Shown here one piece after another: positions 36,625 through 45,734 of a DNA stretch of 64,000 nucleotides. The translations under genes were made by a program, and so were the position numbers. The notes under the pieces were generated by a model, which had not been told where the DNA came from, did not search any database, and saw only the letters and a program-made list of their open reading frames with translations. This DNA comes from Pseudomonas chlororaphis (GTDB lineage: Bacteria; Pseudomonadota; Gammaproteobacteria; Pseudomonadales; Pseudomonadaceae), in contig NZ_MOAL01000002.1 of NCBI RefSeq assembly GCF_003731765.1, positions 186,001-250,000 of the forward strand. Reading direction: 5' to 3'. The stretch's first letter is position 1, and each line of letters begins with the position of its first letter.

Positions 36625-37170
36625 TCAATCCTCCAAGCGCGGGAAATGCTCGGCAATCTCGGCGCCACTGAAGTGGGCAACCCCACCTTGCGGGTCCTTG
36701 AACAGGCGGATGGCAATCACCCGCGGCTGCTCACCCAGGTCGAACCATTGGGGGGTGCCAGCCGGCACCGAGATCAGATCATTTCTCTCGCAGAGCACGG
36801 CGTAAACGTACTCGCCGATGTGCAAGTTAAGCAAGCCACGACCGGCGACAAAAAAGCGCATTTCATCTGCCGCGTGATGGTGTTCTGCAAGGAACCGGGC
36901 CTGCTGCGGGTCTTGCTGCGGGTGTTCCCATTTAACGCTAAGGACCTCAATGGCGGCATAACCATGGGCGGTCATCAGTTGATCGATCGGCCCTTGATAG
37001 GCGGCAATCACCTCTTCCGGGCTGGCACCGGGCTCGACACGAATCGTCGCCTGCCCGCGCTCGAAGCGCACTCCCTGTTCAGCCAGGGTCGCGGCGATAT
37101 CGTCGAAATGGGTCAGCACCTTGTTCGGCAGGTCCGGGCTGGATACGTGGTAAACGGACAGGCTGCTCAT
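36625..37170 (-). CDS. mtnD: Acireductone dioxygenase-like protein, one metal ligand substituted
   Basis: 181 residues, full length for the cupin acireductone dioxygenase of the methionine salvage pathway. The first three metal ligands are present (His97, His99 and Glu103 in AEHHHAADEMR, matching His96, His98 and Glu102 of the Klebsiella enzyme). The fourth, expected as His in the VPAGTxHWFD motif, is Gln141 here (codon CAA at 36748-36750). The neighbouring mtnB and mtnC genes I recall beside it in P. aeruginosa are absent; the 265 bases upstream hold no gene. It may be impaired or altered in metal use. Confidence 0.85.
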   Translation of the reverse strand: MSSLSVYHVSSPDLPNKVLTHFDDIAATLAEQGVRFERGQATIRVEPGASPEEVIAAYQGPIDQLMTAHGYAAIEVLSVKWEHPQQDPQQARFLAEHHHAADEMRFFVAGRGLLNLHIGEYVYAVLCERNDLISVPAGTPQWFDLGEQPRVIAIRLFKDPQGGVAHFSGAEIAEHFPRLED

Positions 37171-37435
37171 CTTGGCAACTCCTTGGTTTCAGCACCCCCG
37201 CTCGGCTATTAAAGGCCGGTCAGGCAGCGCACATCATCAGGCGGAAAGCGATTTCGTATGAAGAGCGCCTTCTGGGTTTAACAGGCTTGGTTTAACAGGT
37301 TTCAGGGTTTCGGCCCGCATTCGAATACACCCTCAAAGGCCTCGATTGGCTGCAGTGCCTTGCTCAAACAAGCGCCTCCAGGCATGCAGGCTGTGTCACA
37401 GATCAGGTTGCCGGCACGCGCGCGGCCGCCAGGGC

Positions 37436-38584
37436 TCATGGCCTGTGCTCTTGCATGCGTGTGCCAATGATAAAGGCTGCAGCCAGGGCAGCGACGCTGG
37501 CCATACTAAAGGTGAAGGTCGCCCCCAGGGCGTTCCAGCTGTACCCCGAATACAACGCCCCCAGCGCACCGCCGGTGCCGGCCAGCGCGGCATACAGCGC
37601 TTGGCCCTGGCCCTGTTGCCGCGCACCGAAGCTGCGTTGCACAAAATGAATCGCCGCCGCATGAAAGCTGCCGAAGGTCGCCGCGTGCAGCAACTGAGCC
37701 AACAGCAACACCCAGAGAAACTCGGCACAGGCCCCCAGCAGCAACCAACGCAGGGCCGCCAGGAGAAAACTCGCCAGCAACACCCGACGCACCGAAAACC
37801 GCGAGAGGATCCGGCTCATGGCCAGGAACATCAGCACCTCGGCCACCACCCCCACTGCCCAGAGCATGCCGATCAGCCCACGGCTGTAGCCCAAGCGCTC
37901 CAGGTGCAAGGTCAGGAAGGTGTAATAAGGACCGTGGCTCATCTGCATCAAGGCCACGCACACATAGAACGCCAGCACCCCGGGACCGCGCAGTTGCTTG
38001 AGAAAGCCGCCGGACGCCGGACGATCGTCCTGGGCCGGCGGCTGGGCATTGGGCACCCAGGCGCTGCTGAGGACGATGCCGGCCATGATCACCACCAGGG
38101 TGATGGGGTAGATATCTAGGCTCAGCCCTTCAAACAATCGGCCCAGCAGCACCACCGCGAGGATAAAACCAATCGAGCCCCAGAGACGGATCTGGCTGTA
38201 GCGCGAGGTCTGGCCTTGCAGATGAGCCAGGGTGATGACTTCGAACTGCGGCAGCACCGCGTGCCAGAAGAAGGCGTGCAAGGCCATGACCATCGCCAGC
38301 CAGGCGTAGGTCTTGCTGACAAAAATCAACGAGAACGAGAGCAAGGTGCAGAAGGCGCCAAAACGCACGATGGCCAGGCGCCGGCCGGTGTAATCCCCCA
38401 GCCAGCCCCAGATATTCGGCGCCACACAACGCATCAGCATGGGGATGGCCACCAGCTCGCCAATGCGCGCGCTGGAAAAACCCAAATGATCGAAATACAA
38501 CGCCAGAAATGGCGCCGTAGAGCCCAGCAGGGCGAAATAGAACAGATAGAAGCTGGAGAGCCGCCAGTACGGAAGCGCCGCCAC
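37436..38584 (-). CDS. MFS transporter
   Basis: 382 residues from GTG at 38582-38584, which gives the start VAALPYWRLSSFYLFYFALLG directly before the first helix. An upstream in-frame start at 38662 would overlap aroC. Twelve hydrophobic helices are visible, with a basic loop (GDYTGRRLAIVR) after helix 2 in the place of the MFS signature. It resembles the LacY/nucleoside-symporter-like branch of MFS. Substrate unknown. It follows aroC by 34 bases and is probably in the same operon, an order I recall from P. aeruginosa. Confidence 0.85.
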   Translation of the reverse strand: MAALPYWRLSSFYLFYFALLGSTAPFLALYFDHLGFSSARIGELVAIPMLMRCVAPNIWGWLGDYTGRRLAIVRFGAFCTLLSFSLIFVSKTYAWLAMVMALHAFFWHAVLPQFEVITLAHLQGQTSRYSQIRLWGSIGFILAVVLLGRLFEGLSLDIYPITLVVIMAGIVLSSAWVPNAQPPAQDDRPASGGFLKQLRGPGVLAFYVCVALMQMSHGPYYTFLTLHLERLGYSRGLIGMLWAVGVVAEVLMFLAMSRILSRFSVRRVLLASFLLAALRWLLLGACAEFLWVLLLAQLLHAATFGSFHAAAIHFVQRSFGARQQGQGQALYAALAGTGGALGALYSGYSWNALGATFTFSMASVAALAAAFIIGTRMQEHRP

Positions 38585-38618
38585 GGCCGTCAGACCGTGG
38601 CGACTGGCAGAGCCGGCA

Positions 38619-39710
38619 TTACAGCTGGCCCAGCACCGGCGTGCTGACGCGCACGTCGGCATTCTGGCCGCGATGACGCAGCAGGTGATCCATCAGCACG
38701 ATGGCCATCATGGCTTCGGCGATCGGAGTCGCGCGAATGCCCACGCACGGGTCGTGACGACCTTTGGTGATGACGTCCACCGGGTTGCCGTCCACATCAA
38801 TGGAACGACCCGGGGTGGTGATGCTGGAGGTCGGCTTCAAGGCCAGGTGGGCGACAATCGGCTGCCCGGAGGAAATGCCGCCAAGAATGCCGCCGGCGTT
38901 ATTGCTGAGGAACCCTTCCGGGGTCAGCTCGTCACGATGCTCGGTGCCACGCTGGGCGACGCTGGCGAAGCCGGCGCCAATTTCCACGCCCTTGACCGCA
39001 TTGATGCTCATCAGCGCATGGGCCAGTTCGGCGTCCAGACGATCGAAAATCGGCTCGCCCAGGCCGGGCATCACGCCTTCGGCAACCACGGTGATCTTCG
39101 CCCCCACGGAGTCCTGATCCCGGCGCAACTGGTCCATATAGGCTTCCAGCTCCGGCACCTTGTCCGGATCCGGGCTGAAGAAGGCGTTGTCTTCCACCGA
39201 ATCCCAGGTCTTGAAGGGGATTTCGATCGGCCCCAGCTGGCTCATGTAGCCGCGCACCACGATGCCCTGGCTGGCCAGGAACTTCTTGGCAATGGCACCA
39301 GCTGCCACCCGCATGGCAGTTTCCCGCGCCGAGCTGCGACCGCCGCCGCGATAGTCGCGCAAGCCGTATTTGTGGTGGTAGGTGTAATCGGCGTGGGCCG
39401 GGCGGAACAGATCCTTGATCGCCGAGTAATCCTTGGATTTCTGGTCGGTGTTACGGATCAGCAGGCCGATGGCGCAACCGGTGGTCTTGCCTTCGAACAC
39501 GCCAGAGAGGATTTCGACTTCATCAGCTTCTTGGCGCTGGGTGGTATGACGGCTGGTGCCGGGCTTGCGCCGGTCCAGGTCACGCTGCAGGTCGTCCAGG
39601 GACAGCTCGAGGCCCGGCGGACAGCCGTCGACAATGGCGACCAACGCCGGACCATGGCTTTCGCCCGCGGTGGTGACAGTGAACAGCTTGCCGTAGGTAT
39701 TGCCGGACAT
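38619..39710 (-). CDS. aroC: Chorismate synthase
   Basis: 363 residues of the standard bacterial length. Signatures are [18 protein letters not shown] near the N-terminus, the flavin-site [19 protein letters not shown], and the C-terminal [17 protein letters not shown]. It converts 5-enolpyruvylshikimate-3-phosphate to chorismate using reduced FMN, the last common step of aromatic amino-acid synthesis. It starts at ATG 39708-39710. Confidence 0.97.
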   Translation of the reverse strand: MSGNTYGKLFTVTTAGESHGPALVAIVDGCPPGLELSLDDLQRDLDRRKPGTSRHTTQRQEADEVEILSGVFEGKTTGCAIGLLIRNTDQKSKDYSAIKDLFRPAHADYTYHHKYGLRDYRGGGRSSARETAMRVAAGAIAKKFLASQGIVVRGYMSQLGPIEIPFKTWDSVEDNAFFSPDPDKVPELEAYMDQLRRDQDSVGAKITVVAEGVMPGLGEPIFDRLDAELAHALMSINAVKGVEIGAGFASVAQRGTEHRDELTPEGFLSNNAGGILGGISSGQPIVAHLALKPTSSITTPGRSIDVDGNPVDVITKGRHDPCVGIRATPIAEAMMAIVLMDHLLRHRGQNADVRVSTPVLGQL

Positions 39711-39851
39711 GCGGGGAGCTCCGTGAAATCAGCCGAAATAACTCAATCTGGATTACTGAGCGCGCCAGTATACGCAGGCTACCCAACTAGTTCATCCTCG
39801 AACCTTATCCGTGACGGGAAGTCCAACCGGCACCTTATTCATGATGGCGTG

Positions 39852-40805
39852 ATGATGCTGCGAGTTCTTCTCTTGAGCCTTACCCTGTTCAGCGGCCTGG
39901 TCCATGCGGTCGTCCTGCAACGCCCTATCAGCCTGGACACCGGCAGCGGTGAACTGTACGGCTCGTTATTACTGCCCAAGTCCGAACAACCGGTGCCCGT
40001 GGTGCTGATTGTGTCCGGCTCGGGCCCCACCGATCGCGACGGCAACAACCCCGACGGCGGGCGCAACGACAGCCTCAAGCGCCTGGCCTGGGTGCTGGCC
40101 AAGCACAATATCGCCAGCGTGCGTTACGACAAACGCGGGGTCGCTGCGAGCCTTGCCGCCACCCCCGATGAACGCAACCTGAGCCTTGACGCCTACGTCG
40201 CCGACACCGTGGCCTGGGGTGAAAAACTCAAGGCCGACCCGCGCTTCGGCCCACTGATTCTCCTGGGCCACAGCGAAGGCGCGCTGATCGCCACCCTGGC
40301 CGCGCCAAAACTGGACGCCGCGGCGCTGATCTCGATCTCCGGCACCGCACGCCCGGTGGACCAAGTGTTGCGCCAACAGTTGAGCGATCGCCTGCCGCCC
40401 GCGTTGATGTTGCGCAGCAATCAATTACTCGACAGCCTCAAGGCCGGCCAGGTGGATCGCGACGTGCCCGAGCCGTTGCAGGTGATCTTCCGCCCCAGCG
40501 TCCAGCCTTACCTCATCACCCTGTTCCGCGAAGACCCCGCTGCGGCCTTTGCCCGACTGAAGATGCCGGCGCTGATCATCCAGGGCAGCAACGACATCCA
40601 GGTCGGCGTCGGAGATGCGCGGATGCTCAAGGCGGCCAAACCGGATGCGCAACTGGCATTGATCGAAGGCATGAACCACGTGATGCGCATCGTGCCCAAC
40701 GACATCAAGCGCCAAGTGGCCTCCTACAAGGATCCGCAACTGCCGCTTGCTGCCGAATTGGGCAGCCGGATCATCAGCTTTATTGACGGACTTCACACCC
40801 GTTAA
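39852..40805 (+). CDS. Exported alpha/beta hydrolase
   Basis: 317 residues from ATG 39852 (or 39855). A signal peptide (LRVLLLSLTLFSGLVHA) is followed by an alpha/beta-hydrolase domain. The nucleophile elbow is GHSEGA, an SGSGPTDRDGNNPDGG stretch matches the oxyanion region, and the catalytic Asp and His are likely in GSNDIQV and MNHVMR. Substrate unknown; the family contains many serine peptidase-like or esterase-like proteins. The reading frame is open far upstream over the aroC complement, but that is a shadow and not coding. Confidence 0.82.
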   Translation: MMLRVLLLSLTLFSGLVHAVVLQRPISLDTGSGELYGSLLLPKSEQPVPVVLIVSGSGPTDRDGNNPDGGRNDSLKRLAWVLAKHNIASVRYDKRGVAASLAATPDERNLSLDAYVADTVAWGEKLKADPRFGPLILLGHSEGALIATLAAPKLDAAALISISGTARPVDQVLRQQLSDRLPPALMLRSNQLLDSLKAGQVDRDVPEPLQVIFRPSVQPYLITLFREDPAAAFARLKMPALIIQGSNDIQVGVGDARMLKAAKPDAQLALIEGMNHVMRIVPNDIKRQVASYKDPQLPLAAELGSRIISFIDGLHTR

Positions 40806-40833
40806 GCTGTTTTTACCCTCCAGTCCTGCAAAA

Positions 40834-40861
40834 AACGGCCGATAAGTCTTTGCCGGCCGTT
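40834..40861 (+). terminator. Hairpin after the alpha/beta hydrolase gene
   Basis: AACGGCC pairs with GGCCGTT around a 14-base loop, preceded by an A run. It may be a weak terminator. Confidence 0.45.
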
Positions 40862-40904
40862 CAATTGCTGCCGGCAAGCAGCGCTTGGACAGGACCTCGC
40901 CGTT

Positions 40905-41696
40905 ATGACTGATACCCCGAATTCACCCGAAACCGAGCTGGAGAAGCCCGCACCGGAAACGGTCGAGCTGCCTTGGGCCGACGTGCACGCCGAGCATCAC
41001 AAGATGCTTCGCCTGGCGCCCCTGCAAACCGATCGGGCCACAGGCGTGAGGCCTCTGCGCTTTGTCGAATTCGGCTACGCCGAACGCAACCACAAAGAAC
41101 GCAGCCTGCTGCGCATGAGCATCTCGCTGCCTGGCCAGCGGGTGCGCAAAGAGCAGAACACCCTGGATGTCTGGGTCGACCACACCCAGCATCTCGTGCA
41201 TTTCCAGCCGGAAAACGGCCTGCAAATCGAGCCGTATAACCGTGGTATCGGGCGTTTCCTGATGGCTCAGGGTGCACTCTGGGCGCAGAAGAAATGGTCC
41301 CACTACCGAGTGGAAGGCTTTGACCTGGCCAACAAGGACGCCCTCAACGAAGACACCCGCCTACGCCGCGACCATGTGCTGCGCGTCCAGGGCTTCGATG
41401 TGGTGTACGCCGATGCCCAGCACCTGAAAGGCAGCGTCAAGGACGTTCAAGTCGGCGAGCTGCACAGCCAGTGGAACACTGAAAAACTGCAGTTCGTGGA
41501 AATCCTCGAAGCGGCGCAGATGCTCCAGCAAGCCGAACAGAACCTCGCGGAACTGGAAGTCAAACTGCGCAAGCAGGATGAAAAAGTCACCAAATACAAA
41601 CGTGAAGACACAGGGCTGCGCTTCACCATCACCTGCCTGGTGGCTTTCGCCGTATTCCAGGCCGGCCTGCTGATCTGGATCGCGACCCACCGCTGA
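40905..41696 (+). CDS. Hypothetical protein with coiled coil and C-terminal membrane anchor
   Basis: 263 residues, no signal peptide. The first 180 residues appear globular. Residues about 195-230 form a coiled coil (AEQNLAELEVKLRKQDEKV), and the last 22 residues are one transmembrane helix (ITCLVAFAVFQAGLLIWI), giving a tail-anchored layout with the bulk in the cytoplasm. I do not recognise the family. A homologous gene sits beside prmB in P. aeruginosa as far as I recall. Confidence 0.75.
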   Translation: MTDTPNSPETELEKPAPETVELPWADVHAEHHKMLRLAPLQTDRATGVRPLRFVEFGYAERNHKERSLLRMSISLPGQRVRKEQNTLDVWVDHTQHLVHFQPENGLQIEPYNRGIGRFLMAQGALWAQKKWSHYRVEGFDLANKDALNEDTRLRRDHVLRVQGFDVVYADAQHLKGSVKDVQVGELHSQWNTEKLQFVEILEAAQMLQQAEQNLAELEVKLRKQDEKVTKYKREDTGLRFTITCLVAFAVFQAGLLIWIATHR

Positions 41697-41716
41697 GACG
41701 CGACGCAGACCAGCGC

Positions 41717-41740
41717 GGGGCCCGCCCTGACACGGGCCCC
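41717..41740. terminator. Bidirectional hairpin between the hypothetical gene and prmB
   Basis: A perfect 8-bp GC stem, GGGGCCCG with CGGGCCCC and an 8-base loop, lies between convergent genes. No T run. Confidence 0.6.
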
Positions 41741-41747
41741 GGCTGAT

Positions 41748-42656
41748 TCAGACTCTGGAAGCGAACAGCGCCTGATGCTGACGGCACTGCTCTGCGGTCA
41801 GCATGAAGACCCCATGACCACCGCGCTCGAAGTCGAGCCAAGCGAAGTCCACTTCTGGGTACAGGGCTTCCACGTGCACCTGGCTGTTGCCGACTTCGAC
41901 AATCATCAGACCCTTTTCGGTCAGGTGATCCGCCGCTTCGGCAAGCATCCGCCGAACCAGGTTCAAGCCATCTTCGCCACAGGCCAGCCCCAACTCCGGC
42001 TCATGCTGGTACTCGTCCGGCATGTCGGCAAAATCTTCGGCATCTACGTAGGGCGGGTTCGACACGATCAAGTCGAAACGCTGCCCCGGCAACCCATCGA
42101 AACCATCGCCCTGGACCGTGTACACACGTTCATCGACGCCATGGCGCTCAATGTTCTGGTTGGCCACTTCAAGGGCCTCGAACGACAGGTCGGCCAACAC
42201 CACTTCGGCGTTCTGGAATTCGTAGGCGCAGGCGATACCGATGCAACCGGACCCGGTGCACAGATCGAGAATCCGCGCCGGCTCGGCCCCCAGCCAGGGT
42301 TCAAAACGTTTCTCGATCAGCTCGCCAATCGGCGAACGAGGAATCAACACCCGCTCATCAACGATGAACGACATGCCGCAGAACCAGGCCTCGCCCAGCA
42401 GGTAAGCGGTGGGCACACGGTCGGTGATACGCCGCTTGAGCAGGCGCTGCAGGTTGACCAGTTCGTCTTCTTCAAGCGCGCAGTCCAGGTAGCTGTCGGC
42501 GATTTCCCATGGTAGGTGCAGGGCCCCGAGCACCAACTGACGGGCTTCGTCCCAGGCATTGTCGGTACCATGGCCGAAGAACAGATCCTCCCCATGAAAG
42601 CGGCTGACAGCCCAGCGGATATGGTCACGCAAGGTGCGAAGGCGGGAAGTGATCAC
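41748..42656 (-). CDS. prmB: 50S ribosomal protein L3 N5-glutamine methyltransferase
   Basis: 302 residues from GTG at 42654-42656 with AGGAGT nine bases upstream. A longer frame to 42815 has an unlikely N-terminus. The SAM-binding motif [12 protein letters not shown] is near residue 140 and the catalytic [11 protein letters not shown] near 205 is characteristic of PrmB. It methylates a glutamine of ribosomal protein L3 during ribosome assembly. It diverges from the isochorismatase-like gene. Confidence 0.93.
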   Translation of the reverse strand: MITSRLRTLRDHIRWAVSRFHGEDLFFGHGTDNAWDEARQLVLGALHLPWEIADSYLDCALEEDELVNLQRLLKRRITDRVPTAYLLGEAWFCGMSFIVDERVLIPRSPIGELIEKRFEPWLGAEPARILDLCTGSGCIGIACAYEFQNAEVVLADLSFEALEVANQNIERHGVDERVYTVQGDGFDGLPGQRFDLIVSNPPYVDAEDFADMPDEYQHEPELGLACGEDGLNLVRRMLAEAADHLTEKGLMIVEVGNSQVHVEALYPEVDFAWLDFERGGHGVFMLTAEQCRQHQALFASRV

Positions 42657-42896
42657 GGGGAAAAGACTCCTGAAAAAAACGACCGCCAAGTCTACCAGCC
42701 AAAACACCCACCGACGACGCATGAAAAAACCGCGTTCGGGAGCACGATCATGGCTTTTTGCCCTGTCGCGGCCAATCCCAGGCCCCTCTTGACACGGCTG
42801 TAAGCCAACAACCACGTACCTTACGTTAGTAGCGATTCACAGATGCGCTCCGCCAGAGGACAATGTCGCAAAAGCCCCACTCACAGGAGCCCCAGA

Positions 42897-43487
42897 ATGT
42901 CCGTTCCAAAGACGATGTTTCAACTCAGCGGTCGTGGTTATGCAGCGGCCAATTTGAGCCACGCGACCCTTGTGATCATCGACGCCCAGAAAGAGTACCT
43001 CAGCGGTCCGCTGGCCCTGTCCGGCATGGACGCGGCCGTCGAACATATCAAGCAACTGGTGGCCGCCGCCCGTGCCGCCGGTCGCCCTATCGTGCATGTG
43101 CGCCATCTCGGCACCGTGGGCGGTCTGTTCGACCCCCAGGGCGAACGTGGCCAATTCATCCCCGGGCTCGAACCCCAAGGCGATGAAACCGTCATCGGCA
43201 AACTGCTGCCCAGCGCCTTCCACGGTACCGAACTGGAAAAACGCCTGCAGGACCTCGGCTCCCTGGATCTGATTGTCGCCGGCTTCATGAGCCATTCCAG
43301 CGTCAGCACCACCGTGCGTGCCGCCAAGAACCTGGGCTTCCGCTGCACCCTGGTGGAGGACGCCTGCGCCACCCGCGACCTGCCTTACAAGGGCGGCATC
43401 CTCAGCGCCGAGCACGTGCAGCAGACTGAAATGGCCATCATGGCCGACAACTTCGCCACCCTCGCCCTGACCAAAGACCTGATCTGA
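42897..43487 (+). CDS. Isochorismatase-like cysteine hydrolase with Ser in place of Cys
   Basis: 196 residues from ATG 42897 with AGGAG seven bases upstream. The isochorismatase-like fold has the catalytic Asp29 in VIIDAQKEY and the Lys in GKLLPSAF. The position of the nucleophilic cysteine, normally in a GFMxHxCV motif, is Ser135 (AGC codon at 43299-43301) in GFMSHSSVSTTVRAA. A thiol mechanism is therefore not available, and hydrolysis may be altered or lost. Substrate unknown. Confidence 0.82.
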   Translation: MSVPKTMFQLSGRGYAAANLSHATLVIIDAQKEYLSGPLALSGMDAAVEHIKQLVAAARAAGRPIVHVRHLGTVGGLFDPQGERGQFIPGLEPQGDETVIGKLLPSAFHGTELEKRLQDLGSLDLIVAGFMSHSSVSTTVRAAKNLGFRCTLVEDACATRDLPYKGGILSAEHVQQTEMAIMADNFATLALTKDLI

Positions 43488-43496
43488 TTGCGCCTC

Positions 43497-43522
43497 GATG
43501 AGCGGCTGGCCGGCCGCTCATC
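43497..43522 (+). terminator. Hairpin after the isochorismatase-like gene
   Basis: A perfect 10-bp stem, GATGAGCGGC with GCCGCTCATC and a 6-base loop, begins 9 bases after the stop. No T run. Confidence 0.55.
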
Positions 43523-43617
43523 CGTAAAGAACGGTCATTTTCCGCAATTGCCTTAGCCTCAGGAACCACCCGGCCAAGTCCCGGTCGAAGGGCCGATACC
43601 CATTGAGGAAGGTCGGA

Positions 43618-43938
43618 ATGAAGATATCCGATGGTTTTGACGCACGCCGTTTGCGGCCCAAAGGCCCGCGAAACTGGCGCTTGCGCCTGGGCGCGGCATT
43701 TTCTGCACTGTTGGCGACCTGTGGCGTACTGCTGGCCATGGCCGGCGCCGCCAGCCTGTTGGGACGCCCTCCCGCGCTTGGGGAACTGAACGCCAGCCCC
43801 CTGGGTTCGGCGGTGATTCTGGCAATCGGCCTGTTGTTGCTGTACTTCGGCGTCTGGTTATGGCGTCGCTGCCGTCGGCGCATGCGCCAGCCCCAGGCCT
43901 TGAACATGGCGCCACACCTGATGAAAAAACATGACTGA
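43618..43938 (+). CDS. Small membrane protein, hypothetical
   Basis: 106 residues from ATG 43618 (GAGGAAGG upstream). It has a basic N-terminal 28 residues, two transmembrane helices (about 30-52 and about 66-86) and a strongly basic region after the second (RRCRRRMRQ). No family recognised. It lies between the isochorismatase-like gene and smr. Confidence 0.72.
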   Translation: MKISDGFDARRLRPKGPRNWRLRLGAAFSALLATCGVLLAMAGAASLLGRPPALGELNASPLGSAVILAIGLLLLYFGVWLWRRCRRRMRQPQALNMAPHLMKKHD

Positions 43939-44017
43939 CTGAAGCTCGCCGGGCGCGTTTTCCCACGTGCCTCAGGCGCCGAGTTGGGTAAACTGGCCGC
44001 CCTTCGCGGAGGCTGAC

Positions 44018-44575
44018 ATGCAAGACGACGATTTTTCTCTATTCAAAAGCGCGATCCAAGGCGTCAAGCCGATCAAGCATGATCGCGCCGAAACCGGCAA
44101 ACCCAAGGCCGATCGCGCACAGATTGCTAAGCTGCGCCTGGCCGCCACGGTGCGAACCGAAAACACCACGGTGGATGGGCTGTCCGATCAGTTCGTGATT
44201 GACGTTGGCCCGGAAGATGAGCTGATGTGGGCCCGCGACGGTGTCCAGGACAGCCAGATGCGCAAGCTGAAAATCGGCCAGATCCCCTTTGAAGGCAGCC
44301 TCGACCTGCACGGCATGACCGTGGAGAAGGCCCGGGAAACCCTGTGGGCCTTTCTTGCCGAAGCCACAAAATTCGAAATCCGCTGCGTCCGCGTGACCCA
44401 TGGCAAGGCCGTGCGCCTGGACGGCAAGCGGCCGATGATCAAGAGCCACGTCAACACCTGGCTGCGCCAGCATCCCCAGGTCCTGGGCTTCGCTTCGTGC
44501 CAGGCCAAGCATGGCGGTGCCGGCGCCCTTTACGTGATGCTCAAGCGCACCATGATGGAAGGCCGCGACGAATAA
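44018..44575 (+). CDS. Smr domain DNA endonuclease-like protein
   Basis: 185 residues from ATG 44018 with GGAGG upstream. The C-terminal Smr domain (about 92-180) has the SLDLHGMTVEKAR motif, the RVTHGKA segment, and GGAGALYVML. Smr domains from MutS2 and YdaL/SmrB nick DNA or cleave mRNA; SmrB proteins act on collided ribosomes. Which of these applies here is not decided by sequence alone. Confidence 0.88.
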   Translation: MQDDDFSLFKSAIQGVKPIKHDRAETGKPKADRAQIAKLRLAATVRTENTTVDGLSDQFVIDVGPEDELMWARDGVQDSQMRKLKIGQIPFEGSLDLHGMTVEKARETLWAFLAEATKFEIRCVRVTHGKAVRLDGKRPMIKSHVNTWLRQHPQVLGFASCQAKHGGAGALYVMLKRTMMEGRDE

Positions 44576-44652
44576 AGCCGGTGCGTCGCGCTTGCAGCGC
44601 CGAGTCCGCCACCGTACCCTTGCCCTTTGCGTAAAATCCCACAGGTAGTTTC

Positions 44653-45198
44653 ATGTCCCTGGAACAGAATTACACCGCGATCCTCGGCCAACTGGGCGAA
44701 GACGTTACCCGCGAGGGCCTGCTCGACACGCCAAAACGTGCCGCCAAAGCCATGCAGTACCTTTGCCGCGGTTATGAACAAACGCTGGAAGAAGTCACCA
44801 ACGGTGCCTTGTTCAGCTCCGACAACAGTGAAATGGTGCTGGTCAAGGACATCGAGCTCTACTCGCTGTGCGAACACCACCTGCTGCCTTTCATCGGCAA
44901 GGCCCACGTTGCCTACATCCCTAGCGGCAAGGTCCTGGGGCTGTCGAAAGTCGCGCGCATCGTTGATATGTACGCCCGGCGCCTGCAGATCCAGGAAAAC
45001 CTCAGCCGGCAGATCGCCGACGCGGTCCAGCAAGTGACCGGCGCCCTGGGCGTGGCCGTGGTGATCGAAGCCAAGCACATGTGCATGATGATGCGCGGTG
45101 TCGAGAAGCAGAACTCGTCGATGATCACCTCGGTGATGCTGGGCGAATTCCGCGAGAATGCGGCCACCCGCAGCGAGTTCCTCAGCCTGATCAAGTAA
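44653..45198 (+). CDS. folE: GTP cyclohydrolase I
   Basis: 181 residues, type I FolE. Zinc ligands are visible in [10 protein letters not shown] (Cys and His) and in KHMCMMMRG (Cys), and the substrate-site segment [17 protein letters not shown] is intact. It converts GTP to 7,8-dihydroneopterin triphosphate, the first step to folate. A strong terminator follows. Pseudomonas often has a second folE gene; this one matches the copy I recall next to smr. Confidence 0.95.
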   Translation: MSLEQNYTAILGQLGEDVTREGLLDTPKRAAKAMQYLCRGYEQTLEEVTNGALFSSDNSEMVLVKDIELYSLCEHHLLPFIGKAHVAYIPSGKVLGLSKVARIVDMYARRLQIQENLSRQIADAVQQVTGALGVAVVIEAKHMCMMMRGVEKQNSSMITSVMLGEFRENAATRSEFLSLIK

Positions 45199-45212
45199 GG
45201 CGGCGGAACCCG

Positions 45213-45241
45213 AAAACCGGCGTTTATCGCCGGTTTTTTTT
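45213..45241 (+). terminator. Rho-independent terminator after folE
   Basis: A 10-bp stem, AAAACCGGCG with CGCCGGTTTT, 5-base loop, followed by more T residues. Confidence 0.93.
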
Positions 45242-45299
45242 CGCCTGGTAAAAATCAGGTAAGCTGCCGCCCCTTCATTCATGGGCAAGAGGCAATACC

Positions 45300-45671
45300 G
45301 TGATCGTCAAAGCGCTTCGAGTCGGCCTGGGCCAGCTCATTATTTTCCTCGATTTCATCACCCGCCCGCGCAAACAGCAGCGCCCTGCCGCCGACCAGGC
45401 CCAGGTTGAACAAGCGGCCAAGGGCCTGACCCTGTACCAGTTCCATGCCTGCCCGTTCTGCGTGAAGACCCGCCGCACCCTGCACCGCCTGAACGTGCCC
45501 GTTGCCCTGCGCGACGCGAAGAACAACGAGCAGGATCGCCAGACCCTGCTGGAACAAGGCGGCAAGATCAAAGTGCCGTGCCTGCGCATCGAAGAAAACG
45601 GCCAGACCACCTGGATGTACGAATCCAAGGTCATCATCGATTACCTGGACAAGCGCTTCGCCGCGATCTGA
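45300..45671 (+). CDS. Glutaredoxin family protein
   Basis: 123 residues from GTG 45300 with AGAGG upstream. Residues about 1-22 are a hydrophobic N-terminal segment followed by RPRKQQR, possibly a membrane anchor, and residues about 42-120 are a glutaredoxin domain with the dithiol active site CPFC at about 51-54 and the cis-Pro in KVPCLRI. It may reduce disulfides of membrane-near proteins. Located between the folE terminator and the REPIN array. Confidence 0.88.
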   Translation: MIVKALRVGLGQLIIFLDFITRPRKQQRPAADQAQVEQAAKGLTLYQFHACPFCVKTRRTLHRLNVPVALRDAKNNEQDRQTLLEQGGKIKVPCLRIEENGQTTWMYESKVIIDYLDKRFAAI

Positions 45672-45734
45672 CCCCCAGCCGACAAAGAGGCGTTGGTTTG
45701 GTAGGCGATCCCCCAGCCGCCATCGCCTCCCTGT

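Noticed and set aside
38673..39851. An N-terminal extension of the alpha/beta hydrolase across the aroC complement
   Set aside because: The extension is antisense to aroC, and a normal signal peptide begins at the ATG chosen at 39852.
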